This document shows positions 36,523-46,002 of a DNA stretch of 64,000 bases, piece by piece; within the stretch, counting starts at the first letter, position 1; every line of letters starts with the position of its first letter. The notes beneath the pieces were generated by a model. It did not search any database and was not told the DNA's origin. It was given only the letters and a program-made list of their open reading frames with translations. Made by a program: the position numbers and the translations under genes. The stretch comes from Herbaspirillum robiniae (GTDB lineage Bacteria; Pseudomonadota; Gammaproteobacteria; Burkholderiales; Burkholderiaceae_D), in NCBI RefSeq assembly GCF_002213415.1, contig NZ_NJGU01000001.1:930001-994000 (forward strand), given 5' to 3'.

Positions 36523-37251
36523 ATGTCTGTTCGCGCCATACCGCCACACCACCTGCCAAGCGTTCTACGCGCCTGCCTGACGGCGGCCGCGCTCGGTTCC
36601 CTGTCGCTGGCCGCGCATGCCAGCGGCATGCTGCCCGAGACCTCGGTGGTCATCGTCAACGAGGCCGACGGCGAGGCCAGCATGAACGTCAAGAACACCG
36701 ACCCCGCCGCCACGCTGCTGTACACCTCGATCCAGAACCTGCCCGAAGACAAGGAGCCGCTGCTGGTCGTCTCGCCGCCGGTGGCGCGCGTGGAGCCGGA
36801 CCAGACGCAGCTGGTGCGCTTCATCCTGCAACTGAAGGAGCCGCTGAAGACGCAGCGCCTCAAGCGCGTGATCTTCGAAGGCATCCCGCAAAAGGGGCCG
36901 GAAGGCGGGGTCAAGGTGACCATGAACGTGCGCCAGAACCTGCCGCTGATCATCCATCCCAAGAACCTGGCGGTGAACCGTGAACCCTGGAAGCTGCTGA
37001 GCTGGGCCATCGACGGCGACAAGCTGGTGCTCAGGAACGACAGCGCCTACGTGGTGCGCTTCGCCCAGGCGGTCGCGCTGCTGCCGGTCAACGCCGAAGT
37101 CGACATGGGCCGCACCTACATCCTCCCCGGCGAGAAACTGATCTCGCCGATCAAGGGCAATGCCGCCGGCGCGACCACGGTCCGCATGTCGCCGGCCACG
37201 GTCTACGGTTTCTCCGTGGACAACTTCGACGCTCCGCTCGGCAAGCCCTGA
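36523..37251 (+). CDS. Periplasmic fimbrial chaperone
   Basis: 242 residues from the ATG at MSVRAIPPHHLPSVL with GGGGAAAGAGAC upstream. A signal peptide (about 1-33, ends AAHASG) is followed by two immunoglobulin-like domains: the first with PETSVVIVNEADGEASMNVKNTD and the donor-strand G1-like region TQLVRFILQ, the second starting near PLIIHPKNLAV. Family members hold pilin subunits in the periplasm by donor-strand complementation. It lies next to an usher and a fimbrial subunit gene. The gene begins about 20 bases after the truncated kinase remnant, so its own original upstream DNA seems lost. Confidence 0.85.
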   Translation: MSVRAIPPHHLPSVLRACLTAAALGSLSLAAHASGMLPETSVVIVNEADGEASMNVKNTDPAATLLYTSIQNLPEDKEPLLVVSPPVARVEPDQTQLVRFILQLKEPLKTQRLKRVIFEGIPQKGPEGGVKVTMNVRQNLPLIIHPKNLAVNREPWKLLSWAIDGDKLVLRNDSAYVVRFAQAVALLPVNAEVDMGRTYILPGEKLISPIKGNAAGATTVRMSPATVYGFSVDNFDAPLGKP

Positions 37252-37254
37252 CGG

Positions 37255-39915
37255 GTGGCCAGGCTGCGCCATCGATCCGCCTTGCGCGGCGTGCAACGCA
37301 AGCCCGCTGGCGCGCATGCGCGTCGGTCCTTGCGCGCGGCTCCGGCAGTCTCGACAACCTCGGCGGTGCCTGCGCGCCTGAGCGCCGGCGCGCGGCTGTT
37401 GCTGCTGGCACTCGGGGGATGCCTGTCCATCGCTTCGCCGTCCCGCGCCCAGGCGCCGGCGGGCTTCGACCTCGACGTACTGCGCGAACGCGGCATTGAT
37501 CCGTCGATCGCCGAATACTTCAAGGACGCGGCCCGCTTCCGCCCCGGCGTGAACGTGATCACCCTGTTCGTCAACGACCAGCCGCGCGGCCGCGTCGAAG
37601 CCCGCTTCGACGACAAGGGCGAACTCTGCTTCGACCAGAACCTGCTCGACAAGGGCGGCCTGAAGACGCCCGACAAGATCAGCGCCGTCGCCGCCGTCGC
37701 GCCCACCTCCGCCGCCGCTGCCGCCGCGGGACAGTGCTACGACTTCAAGGCCAGCTATCCGCAGACCGCCATCGAGCTGCGCCCGGGCAAGGAGGAAGTG
37801 GCGCTGGTGGTGCCCACCGACTCGCTGCGGCCCAACGAAAGCGAATTCTCCGGCTACAGCACCGGCGGCACCGCGGCGCTGGCCAACTACGACATCGTCA
37901 CGTCGCGCAGCCAGTTCGGCAACAGCTCAAGCAACTTCCTCAGCGCCAACGTCGAATACGGTTTCAACACCGGCGACTGGATCGTGCGCGGCCGCGAGAT
38001 GTACTCGCGCCAGGACAACGCCTCGCAGCGCCAGCACCTCTACGCCTACGCGCAGCACACGCTGGTGGACTACCGCTCCATCTTCCAGGGCGGGCAGATC
38101 AACATCCTCAACACGGCCTTCGCCGCCGGCCCGATCACCGGCATGCAGCTGGTGCCGGAAACCTCGCTGTCGGCCAACAAACTCAATAACGTAATGGTGG
38201 AAGGCATCGCCCAGACCCAGGCGCGGGTGGAGGTGCGGCAGAACAATGCGCTGATCTATTCCACCGTGGTGCCCGGCGGGCCGTTCTCGCTGAGCGACCT
38301 GCCCCTGCTCAACGCCACCAGCGACCTCGAGGTCACGGTGACCGAGGCCAACGGCGCGCAGCGCCGCTTCACGGTGCCGGCGGCCTCGCTGCATGGCGGC
38401 AATCTCGGCATGCAGCGCGGTTACTCGCTGGCCATCGGCAAGCTGCGCTCGCTGGGCAACTCCACCGGCCGCCAGCCATGGCTGGCCACCGCCGCAGGCG
38501 GCTGGCCGTTGGGCAGGAACAGCACGCTGTCGGCCGGCCTGATGGCCGCCACCGGCTACCAGGCCGCCAGCTGGGGCGTGGACACCCGCGTGGCCGACAC
38601 CAACCTGAGCTTGCAGCAGCGCCTCTCGCGCGCCGCTGCGGACGCCGAGCGCGGCACGCAACTCTCGCTGGCCGCCAGCAGCATCCTCGCCGAGAGCCTG
38701 TCGCTGGGGGTGTCCACCACCCAGCAGACGCTGGGCTACCGCGACCTGAGCGACACCACCATCAGCCAACAGAAGCAGCTCAATGAACAGCTGCTGCTCG
38801 ATCCCACCCAGGCGCCCACCCAGCAATACGCGCGCTACCGCGCGCAGTATTCGGCGTCGCTGAGCTGGAACAACGCGCTGCTGGGCGGCTTCAACGCCTC
38901 CTACTCCCGCTCCACCCAGTTCTACGGTCCGTCGACGCAACGCCTGATGCTGGCATGGGGACGCAGCTTCGATTTCGGCACCGTCAACTTCAACGTCGAA
39001 CACCAGTTGGGCGGCACCAGCAACCAGGGCGGCGGCTCCACCGGCGCCGCCAATGCCTTCTACCTGACCGTCAGCATCCCGCTGGGCAAACGCAGCGTGC
39101 GCAGCTACGTCAACAACAGCAGCGGATACCAGCGGGTGGGCGCGTCCTACAACGAACAGTTCAACGACTACGTCAACTACACCGTCGCCGCCGAACGCAG
39201 CCAGCAGACCAAGGACACCGACCTGTCGACCCAGGTCTCGATGCTGCCGCGCTATGCGCAGCTCAACCTCGGCTATGCGCGCTACGGCTCGGGCAGCACG
39301 TCCTACAACGGCGGCCTGCGCGGCGGCATGGTGCTGCACGAGGGCGGCCTGACCTTGTCGCCCTATGCGGTGCAGGACACCTTCGGCATCGTCCGGGTCG
39401 GCGACGTTTCCGGCGTCAAGGTCGGCACCCCTTACGGCCCGGTCTGGACCGACTGGAAGGGCCAGGCGGTGATCGCGCAGCTGCCGCCCTACGCCAGCAG
39501 CCGGCTCGAGATCGCCACCAAGAGCCTGCCGCGCAACGTCGACATCAAGAACGGGCTGAAGCTGCTCGACGCCGGCCGCGGTTCGGTCAACCGGGTCGAC
39601 TTCGAAGTGCTGCGCGTACGCCGCATCATGCTCGGCGCAAAATTCCCGGACGGCATGCCGCTGCCCAAGGGCGGAATCGTGCTCGACGCCGGCAACCAGT
39701 TCGTCACCACCGTGGTGGACGACGGCCAGGTGTTCCTGCTCAACGGCACGCCGACAGGTCCGCTGCGCGTGATACTGCCGGACGAACGCAGCTGCACGCT
39801 GCAATACGCCCTGCCGGCCAAGCCCGACCCCGCGATGTTCTACGAGGCGGCCGACGCGGTCTGCCGTCCCGAAATGCAAGCGCACGCGAAAGGAAGCCCC
39901 CATGCGCCGACCTGA
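37255..39915 (+). CDS. Fimbrial outer-membrane usher
   Basis: About 886 residues from a GTG three bases after the chaperone stop. The N-terminus is long; a GTG near residue 38 (VPARLSAGARLLLLAL) may be the real start, giving a normal signal peptide ending SRAQA. The N-terminal domain FDLDVLRERGIDPSIAEYF, a large beta-barrel region and the C-terminal plug/CTD (LDAGNQFVTTVVDDGQVFLLNG) follow FimD/PapC order. Ushers form the pore that recruits chaperone-subunit complexes. It overlaps the next gene by 14 bases, indicating coupling. Full length, no frameshift seen. Confidence 0.87.
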   Translation: MARLRHRSALRGVQRKPAGAHARRSLRAAPAVSTTSAVPARLSAGARLLLLALGGCLSIASPSRAQAPAGFDLDVLRERGIDPSIAEYFKDAARFRPGVNVITLFVNDQPRGRVEARFDDKGELCFDQNLLDKGGLKTPDKISAVAAVAPTSAAAAAAGQCYDFKASYPQTAIELRPGKEEVALVVPTDSLRPNESEFSGYSTGGTAALANYDIVTSRSQFGNSSSNFLSANVEYGFNTGDWIVRGREMYSRQDNASQRQHLYAYAQHTLVDYRSIFQGGQINILNTAFAAGPITGMQLVPETSLSANKLNNVMVEGIAQTQARVEVRQNNALIYSTVVPGGPFSLSDLPLLNATSDLEVTVTEANGAQRRFTVPAASLHGGNLGMQRGYSLAIGKLRSLGNSTGRQPWLATAAGGWPLGRNSTLSAGLMAATGYQAASWGVDTRVADTNLSLQQRLSRAAADAERGTQLSLAASSILAESLSLGVSTTQQTLGYRDLSDTTISQQKQLNEQLLLDPTQAPTQQYARYRAQYSASLSWNNALLGGFNASYSRSTQFYGPSTQRLMLAWGRSFDFGTVNFNVEHQLGGTSNQGGGSTGAANAFYLTVSIPLGKRSVRSYVNNSSGYQRVGASYNEQFNDYVNYTVAAERSQQTKDTDLSTQVSMLPRYAQLNLGYARYGSGSTSYNGGLRGGMVLHEGGLTLSPYAVQDTFGIVRVGDVSGVKVGTPYGPVWTDWKGQAVIAQLPPYASSRLEIATKSLPRNVDIKNGLKLLDAGRGSVNRVDFEVLRVRRIMLGAKFPDGMPLPKGGIVLDAGNQFVTTVVDDGQVFLLNGTPTGPLRVILPDERSCTLQYALPAKPDPAMFYEAADAVCRPEMQAHAKGSPHAPT

Positions 39916-40480
39916 TCTCCTTGTGCTCCCTGTGCTCCCTGTGCTCCTTGCGGCGGCCACACTGCTGCTCGCCTCCACGGCCCATGCCGCCGACAACTGC
40001 CAGATGCAGATCAGCAATGCCGCCGTCGACTATGGCGCCACCACCCGCGCCGAGTTGCTGCGCAAGCAGGTGTCGCCGTTGATGATGAGCCTGGGCAAGC
40101 AGACCGTGACGCTCAGCGCCACCTGCAGGATACCCACGCTGATGACGCTGTTCTTCCGCGGCGCCACCGCCGACGGCGACGCCTACAAGCTGGGCAGCGG
40201 CGGCAGCTTCACGCTGCGCGTGCTCAATGCGCGGCTGGACGGCCGTGCGGTCGGGCTGGGCAGCGTCCGCGTCGCGGGCCAGGCGCCGGAAACCAAGGCC
40301 GATGCGCTGTCCTTGCCACCCAACATCGGCGCAGTGCCGATCGTCGACGACGTGCCGGTGAAAGGCAGTACCCTGCAGTTGCAGGTGGAGATAGATGCCG
40401 CCATCTCGACCACCGGCAGCCGGATCGCCGACCGTACGGTTTTCCGCGGCGCGGGCAATTTCGAGCTGCTCGAAAACTGA
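39902..40480 (+). CDS. Fimbrial-subunit-like exported protein
   Basis: 192 residues. The signal peptide MRRPDLLVLPVLPVLLAAAT is partly built from a 9-base tandem repeat. The mature part has one cysteine pair (DNCQMQ and SATCRIP), beta-strand-rich text and DYGATTRAELL, similar to DUF1120-type or tip/minor fimbrial proteins. As the only subunit-like protein coded here it could be a minor subunit or adhesin. The final strand RTVFRGAGNFELLEN resembles subunit ends. The family assignment is tentative. Confidence 0.6.
   Translation: MRRPDLLVLPVLPVLLAAATLLLASTAHAADNCQMQISNAAVDYGATTRAELLRKQVSPLMMSLGKQTVTLSATCRIPTLMTLFFRGATADGDAYKLGSGGSFTLRVLNARLDGRAVGLGSVRVAGQAPETKADALSLPPNIGAVPIVDDVPVKGSTLQLQVEIDAAISTTGSRIADRTVFRGAGNFELLEN
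39922..39948 (+). repeat. Tandem 9-base repeat in signal peptide of the fimbrial-type gene
   Basis: Three copies of TGTGCTCCC (the last with one change) in frame, encoding repeated Val-Leu-Pro type triplets in the hydrophobic core of the signal peptide. Copy-number change would lengthen or shorten the signal without a frameshift. Confidence 0.9.
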
Positions 40481-40684
40481 CATTTCACTGACTGCCACAG
40501 CCGTTTTTTTCCGCCGCATTTTTCCTCCGCGTTGTGCCAACCGGAAGCCGGCCGCCGGCGTTATACCGACAGCGCCGGCTGCCGCATCGCATTACATTTT
40601 CTTACAGCCCGCGCCCTGGCCTTTCTTCATACTGGCCCGATCGATTCCGATGTCGAGATTCCGAACAACAGCCGAGGCTCATCC

Positions 40685-42208
40685 ATGCGCCCGTTTCGCC
40701 AGACCAACCGCTTGTTCGCCGTGGCGCTGCTCGTTTGCGGCATCGCCAGCGCGCACGCCGCCGGCCCCGCCCCCGAAGCCGGACTGTCGCCGCAGGAGCG
40801 TGCGCTGCACGTACTGAACCGGCTCGCCTACGGCCCCCGCCCGGGCGATCTTGAGCAGGTCGAGAACATGGGCGTCAAGCGCTACATCGACCAGCAGCTG
40901 CATCCCGAACGCATCCCCCTGCCGCCCGATCTGCAGGCGCGCCTGGCGGCCCTGCCGGCGCTGCAGATGACGCCGTCGCAACTGTTCGTGGACTACGGCC
41001 CGCCCTCCTTCGACAAGGACGCCAGCAAGGAAGAAAAGCAGGCAGCGCGCCAGCGCGCGCCGCGCGAGCTGACGCCCCAGTTCCACCAGGCGCGGCTGCT
41101 GCAGGCCACCGAGAGTCCGCGCCAGCTGGAAGAGGTGATGACCGAATTCTGGGCCAACCATTTCAACGTCTTCGAAGGCAAGGAGTGGGTGCGCTACTGG
41201 GTTGGCGACTATGAAAAGAACGCCATACGTCCCTACGCGCTCGGCAATTTCCGTGATCTGCTGGGCGCCGTGGCCCACCATCCGGCGATGCTTTATTACC
41301 TCGACAACTGGCTCTCCAGCGGCGCCGGCACGCCGGGCGCGCGCGGCCGCTTCAAGGGGCTCAACGAGAACTACGCGCGCGAGCTGATGGAGCTGCATAC
41401 GCTGGGTGTGGACGGCGGCTACCAGCAGGCCGACGTGATCGTGCTGGCGCGCATCCTCTCCGGCTGGACCATCGACGTGAACGCCATGAAGGCCGGCGCC
41501 GCGCCCTTCTCCTTCAACGCGCGGCGCCATGATGCGGCGCCCAAGCTGTTCCTCGGCAAGCCGCTGGCGGCAAGCGGTTATCAGGAAGGCGAAGCCGCGC
41601 TCGACATCCTCGCCGCCCATCCCTCGACGGCGCGCTTTATCTCCACCCAGCTGGCGCAATACTTCGTCGCCGACAAACCCGATCCGGCGCTGGTGCAAAA
41701 GCTGGCGCAGACCTTCATGAGCACGCGCGGCGACATCCGCGCGGTGTTGCAGGCGCTGTTCGACAGCCCGCAGTTCTGGGCGCGCGCCAACTACCAGGCG
41801 CAGTTCAAGACGCCCTACCAGTTCGTCGTCTCGTCGCTGCGCGCGACGGCCACGCCGGTGAACAATCCCAGGCCGGTCAACGGCGCGCTGGCGCAGTTCG
41901 GCATGCCGCTGTACGGCTGGCTGACGCCGGAAGGCTACAAGTATTCGGAAGAGGCCTGGCTCAATCCCGACGCCTTGCTGCGCAGGATCAATTTCGCCGG
42001 CGGCCTGGTCAACGGCAAGTCGCCCATCGCGCGCGCCGAAGGCGATCCGCCGCCCGCCAATGCCGATGCGCGGCCGGCCGATCCGCAACAGTTGCTGGCC
42101 ACGCTGGGGCCGGCCATCACGCCGCAGGCCATCGCCAAGATCCAGGCTGCGCCCGCCAATCTCCAGGCCGGCCTGATCCTGGGCAGCCCCGACTTCATGA
42201 AACGCTGA
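40685..42208 (+). CDS. DUF1800 domain protein, exported
   Basis: 507 residues from the ATG at MRPFRQTNRLFAVALLVCG, where the signal peptide (cut near AHA) begins; upstream in-frame sequence is not conserved-looking. DUF1800 marks are ALHVLNRLAYGPRPGD near the N-terminus, TEFWANHFNVF, and NYARELMELHTLGVDGGY, then ILSGWTI. The biochemical role of the family is not known; members are exported and usually paired with DUF1501 proteins, as here, seven bases before the next start. No cysteine-rich or catalytic motif is recognised. Confidence 0.88.
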   Translation: MRPFRQTNRLFAVALLVCGIASAHAAGPAPEAGLSPQERALHVLNRLAYGPRPGDLEQVENMGVKRYIDQQLHPERIPLPPDLQARLAALPALQMTPSQLFVDYGPPSFDKDASKEEKQAARQRAPRELTPQFHQARLLQATESPRQLEEVMTEFWANHFNVFEGKEWVRYWVGDYEKNAIRPYALGNFRDLLGAVAHHPAMLYYLDNWLSSGAGTPGARGRFKGLNENYARELMELHTLGVDGGYQQADVIVLARILSGWTIDVNAMKAGAAPFSFNARRHDAAPKLFLGKPLAASGYQEGEAALDILAAHPSTARFISTQLAQYFVADKPDPALVQKLAQTFMSTRGDIRAVLQALFDSPQFWARANYQAQFKTPYQFVVSSLRATATPVNNPRPVNGALAQFGMPLYGWLTPEGYKYSEEAWLNPDALLRRINFAGGLVNGKSPIARAEGDPPPANADARPADPQQLLATLGPAITPQAIAKIQAAPANLQAGLILGSPDFMKR

Positions 42209-42215
42209 GGACTCC

Positions 42216-43541
42216 ATGAACCGCCGCGACTTCATCCGCTATCTCGGCGCCGCAGGCAGCGGTGCCATCCTGGTGCCGGTCGGCCTGTCCGGCTGCGCGG
42301 TCGTGCCCACCGGCGACAAGAGCATCAGCCGCGCCGCGTCGTCCGCCGGGCCGGCCAAGGTGGCCTACGGCTCCCCCAGGGCGCGCCCGCATGCCGACGG
42401 CGACGGCGCCCCGCGCATGGTGGTGGTGTTCCTGCGCGGCGCGGTCGACGGCCTGAACGTGGTGGTGCCGCACGGCGATCCCGAGTACTACCGCGCGCGC
42501 CCGACCATCGCCGTGGCGCGCCCCGGCCAGGCCAACGGCGCCATCGACCTGACCGGCTACTTCGGCCTGCATCCGGCGCTGCAAGCGCTGATGCCGTACT
42601 GGGAGGCCGGCCAGCTCGCCTTCGTGCACGCCTCGGGTTCGCCCGACGCCTCGCGCTCGCACTTCGAGGCGCAGGACTACATGGAGACCGGCACGCCCGG
42701 CCAACACAACACGCGCGACGGCTGGATGAACCGCCTGATAGCTTACCTGCCGCCGTCGGAGTCGCCGCTACAGGCACTGACCGTGGGCGACTCCACGCCG
42801 CGCATCATGAGCGGCAAGAACGTGGTGGCCAACCTGCAGACCGGGCGCGCCGCCGCCCGTCCCAGCATGATCGACCAGCCGCGCGTGATGCAGGCCTATG
42901 CGCCGCTGTACAGCGGCGACGATCCGGTGGCCCGGGCCTATCGCGACGGCATCGCCGCGCGCCGCGAGCTGATGGCCGAGATCAACAGCCAGGAGCAGCA
43001 GATGGCCAACAACGGCGCACCGCTGCCCAACGGCCTGTCGATCGACACCGCGCGCCTGGGGCGACTGATGCGCAACGACCCGCGCATCCGCTTGTCCTTC
43101 CTCGCGGTAGGCGGCTGGGACACCCACATCAACCAGGGCAACGGCGCCGGCCAGCTGGCGGGCCGCCTCGCGCCGCTGGCCAACGGCCTGGCGACGCTGG
43201 CGCGCGAACTGGGCCCGGCCTTCAACGACACCGTGATCGTGGCGGTCTCGGAGTTCGGCCGCACCTTCCGCGAGAACGGCAACGGCGGCACCGACCACGG
43301 CCATGGCAACGCCATGTGGCTGATGGGCGGCAACCTGCGCGGCGGCAAGATCTACGGCCAGTGGCCGGGGCTGAATCAGGGCGCGCTCAACGAAGGACGC
43401 GACCTGGCCATCACCACCGATTTCCGTGCCGTGATGTCTTGCGTCGCGGAGCGGCATATGCGCATCCGCGACCAGGAGCTGGAGAAGATCTTCCCGCAGT
43501 TCGCGGGCGGCATGCGCGGCGTGCCCGATCTGTTCGTCTGA
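42216..43541 (+). CDS. DUF1501 family protein, Tat-exported
   Basis: 441 residues. The N-terminus MNRRDFIRYLGAAGSG carries the twin-arginine motif RRDFIR before a hydrophobic core and a cysteine (SGCAV) that could be lipidated or merely near the cleavage site. The body has FLRGAVDGLNVVVPHGDPEYY, FLAVGGWDTHINQ and SEFGRTFRENG followed by DHGHGNAMWLMGG, histidine/aspartate clusters typical of the alkaline-phosphatase/sulfatase-like superfamily to which DUF1501 is related. It is paired with the DUF1800 gene upstream. Substrate unknown. Confidence 0.88.
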   Translation: MNRRDFIRYLGAAGSGAILVPVGLSGCAVVPTGDKSISRAASSAGPAKVAYGSPRARPHADGDGAPRMVVVFLRGAVDGLNVVVPHGDPEYYRARPTIAVARPGQANGAIDLTGYFGLHPALQALMPYWEAGQLAFVHASGSPDASRSHFEAQDYMETGTPGQHNTRDGWMNRLIAYLPPSESPLQALTVGDSTPRIMSGKNVVANLQTGRAAARPSMIDQPRVMQAYAPLYSGDDPVARAYRDGIAARRELMAEINSQEQQMANNGAPLPNGLSIDTARLGRLMRNDPRIRLSFLAVGGWDTHINQGNGAGQLAGRLAPLANGLATLARELGPAFNDTVIVAVSEFGRTFRENGNGGTDHGHGNAMWLMGGNLRGGKIYGQWPGLNQGALNEGRDLAITTDFRAVMSCVAERHMRIRDQELEKIFPQFAGGMRGVPDLFV

Positions 43542-43549
43542 GCCGGCAT

Positions 43550-43574
43550 AAAAAAGCGCCGCATGAAGCGGCGC
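43550..43574 (-). terminator. Intrinsic terminator after the chemoreceptor gene (minus)
   Basis: On minus GCGCCGC, TTCAT, GCGGCGC and a T run form a seven-pair stem terminator. The plus side has no T run, so it serves mainly the minus-strand chemoreceptor gene. Confidence 0.8.
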
Positions 43575-43607
43575 CAATCTTCCCTCTTGCTGCCCCAAGA
43601 TGCTTGA

Positions 43608-45632
43608 TCAGGCGGCCTGATATGGCGCCGGCGCAGCGCCGCCCGTCACCGCCACGGCGCGCGCTTCAGACATATGCATGGCCATCGCGCCAGCCTCGGC
43701 CTGCTCATCGACGCGAAACACCGACACCGCCTCCATCAGCTTGCGCGCCTGTTCCTCCAGCGCCCGCGCCGAGGCCGCGGCCTCCTCCACCAGCGCCGCG
43801 TTGCGCTGGGTCATCTCGTCCATCTGCGACACCGCCTGGTTGATCTCGCCGATGCCGGTATTTTGCTCGTCGGAGGCGCTTGAGATTTCGCCGACGATGG
43901 AAGTGACCCGGTGGATCGACTCCATCACGTCGGTCATCGTGGTGCCGGCGCGCGAGACCAGCTTGACGCCGTCCTCCACCCGCGCCATCGAGTTCTCGAT
44001 GAGTTCCTTGATCTCCTTGGACGCGGCGGCGCTGCGCTGCGCCAGGTTGCGCACCTCGCTGGCCACCACCGCAAAGCCGCGCCCCTGCTCGCCCGCGCGC
44101 GCCGCTTCCACGGCGGCATTGAGGGCGAGGATGTTGGTCTGGAAGGCGATGCCTTCGATGGTGGAGATGATGTCGAACATCTTCTTGGACTCGTCGCTGA
44201 TGCCATGCATGGTCTGCACCACGTCGCCTACCGCCTGGTTGCCGCGGGTGGCGGTGTCGGAAGCCTCCGAGGCCAGCTTGGCGGCATGGCGCGCGTTGTC
44301 GCTGTTCTGGCGCACGGCCTCGGTGAGCCGGTCAAGGCTGGTGGCGGTCTGCTGCAGCGAAGACGCCTGGCTCTCGGTGCGCTGCGACAGGTCGGCGTTG
44401 CCGCGCGCGATCTCCGATGAGGCCTCGGCGACGAACCCGCTGCCGTTGCGGATGCCGCTGACGATCGCGGCAAGTTGTCCCTGCATGTGCTTCATGCCGT
44501 GCATCATGCTGCTGTTGTCGCGACGGCGCAGCAGGATGGGCTCGGTCAGGTTGCCGGCCGCGACTTCGCGCGTGATCGACGCCATCGCCTCGGGCTCGCC
44601 GCCGATGGGCCGGATGACCAGCTTGTCCAGCACCGCCGCCAGCACCAGGGAAATCAGCAACGCGCTCGCCAGCCCCAGGCCGATGGCGATATTGCGCAGC
44701 ATCGTCACTTCGGCCAGCACGCGGCTTTCCGGCACCACCACGCTGAACATCCAGGGCGCGGCGGTATCGCCGACCTTCAGCGGAATGTAGATGCGCATGA
44801 CGTTCTCTTTCAGGCGCTGGCTGTAGCTGGTCTCGCGCCATTCCTTGCCGGCCTTGATCGCCGCCATCGCGTCCGTGCTCAGGCGCTTGGCGCCGTCCTG
44901 CCCGACCAGCTTGGGATCGGCGTCGGCGATGTACACGCCCTTGGCGGAGAACAGGCTGGCATAGCCGTCGTCATACGGATGGATCTGGCTGACGTGCTGC
45001 TGGAACTTGTCGGTCGCGATATCGACCCCGACCACGCCGGCGAACTTGCCGTGTATCTTCATCGGCACCACCAGGCTGGTGAGCAAGGTGTCCTTGCCGC
45101 CCACCTTGTACGACTGCGGCTCCATGACCGTTTCCTTGCCGCTGCGCTTGGGCAGCAGATAGTAGTCGCCGACGCCTTCGGTCTCGTACTTGCCCAGAGG
45201 CTGCACCTGGATCTTGCCGGCGCCGCGGTTCCAGTACGGAATGTAGCGGCCGGTGTCGTCGTGGCCGGGCTTGCCGACGAATTCCGCGTCGCGACCATCG
45301 AAGGCGTTGGGCTCCCAACCGGTCCAGATGCCGAGGAAGTCCGGGCTGCCGTCCATGATGCCCTTCATCATTTCGTCGGCCGTCGCGCGGCTGGCAAGAC
45401 CCGCGGCCTTCATCCCCTGCAGCGACTGCGCCATGGTGCGCGCGGCGCCCAGGGCGTCGTTCATCTGCCGCGAGACGGTATCGGCCTCGTGGCGGGCCAG
45501 CTGTTCGGCGTATTTCTGCGCGACATCGCGCTGGAACGCGCCGGCCCGATGGGTCAGCACGGAGATGGTGATCGCAAAGCCCAGCAGGACGACGCCGACG
45601 ACGATCATCAGCATCCTGGTACGCAAACTCAT
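43608..45632 (-). CDS. Methyl-accepting chemotaxis protein with dCache-type sensor
   Basis: 674 residues from the ATG at [17 protein letters not shown], with GGGAG before it; an ATG four codons upstream is also possible. One membrane helix at 5-28, a large periplasmic sensor of about 260 residues resembling dCache_1 ([24 protein letters not shown]), a second helix near 300-325, HAMP, and the signalling domain with the hairpin tip EIKELIENS flanked by [22 protein letters not shown]. The ligand is probably a small amino or organic acid. The C-terminus ends APYQAA, without a CheR-binding pentapeptide. Confidence 0.93.
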   Translation of the reverse strand: MSLRTRMLMIVVGVVLLGFAITISVLTHRAGAFQRDVAQKYAEQLARHEADTVSRQMNDALGAARTMAQSLQGMKAAGLASRATADEMMKGIMDGSPDFLGIWTGWEPNAFDGRDAEFVGKPGHDDTGRYIPYWNRGAGKIQVQPLGKYETEGVGDYYLLPKRSGKETVMEPQSYKVGGKDTLLTSLVVPMKIHGKFAGVVGVDIATDKFQQHVSQIHPYDDGYASLFSAKGVYIADADPKLVGQDGAKRLSTDAMAAIKAGKEWRETSYSQRLKENVMRIYIPLKVGDTAAPWMFSVVVPESRVLAEVTMLRNIAIGLGLASALLISLVLAAVLDKLVIRPIGGEPEAMASITREVAAGNLTEPILLRRRDNSSMMHGMKHMQGQLAAIVSGIRNGSGFVAEASSEIARGNADLSQRTESQASSLQQTATSLDRLTEAVRQNSDNARHAAKLASEASDTATRGNQAVGDVVQTMHGISDESKKMFDIISTIEGIAFQTNILALNAAVEAARAGEQGRGFAVVASEVRNLAQRSAAASKEIKELIENSMARVEDGVKLVSRAGTTMTDVMESIHRVTSIVGEISSASDEQNTGIGEINQAVSQMDEMTQRNAALVEEAAASARALEEQARKLMEAVSVFRVDEQAEAGAMAMHMSEARAVAVTGGAAPAPYQAA

Positions 45633-45745
45633 TTTGACTCCCATACATCCCCCCGGAAGCATGCAGAAACACAAATGAAGCGAATGGAATGTCCGGTGCG
45701 ACCCGCAAGGTCTCCCGCGCCGTCATGGGAGGGGCGCACCGAACG

Positions 45746-45821
45746 GCAGGAAAAGCCGTTCCTGCAGATAGTAGTAACGATGAGCTGCGGCAAAGAGCCG
45801 AAAAAGACGGGCTAAAACCCG
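45746..45821. repeat. Three consecutive small inverted repeats in the chemoreceptor upstream region
   Basis: 45746-45765 is GCAGGAA-N6-TTCCTGC. 45788-45800 is CGGC-N5-GCCG. 45808-45821 is CGGG-N6-CCCG. On minus the last is followed by TCTTTTT. They lie in the 370-base non-coding stretch 45633-46002 between the chemoreceptor and iscX and may be leader hairpins or operators. No gene was found in that stretch. Confidence 0.45.
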
Positions 45822-45956
45822 GATGTTTACATGGTGAACAAAGCTTTCCACGGCGCAACACCGCGGCAATCGCGAGTTGAAAAACGCCTCCGCGTCGCAG
45901 CCCGCAACGGCTTGCCGCATCCGGCACAGGTGGGCGCACGAGCTTGCGACGCACAC

Positions 45957-45982
45957 AAAAAAGCCGCTGCAGGCAGCGGCTT
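45957..45982 (-). terminator. Terminator at the end of the isc operon
   Basis: AAGCCGCTGC and GCAGCGGCTT form a perfect stem; on minus it runs into TTTTTT. It lies 20 bases after the iscX stop. Confidence 0.87.
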
Positions 45983-46002
45983 GTCACCGGGAGGCGCCGG
46001 CC

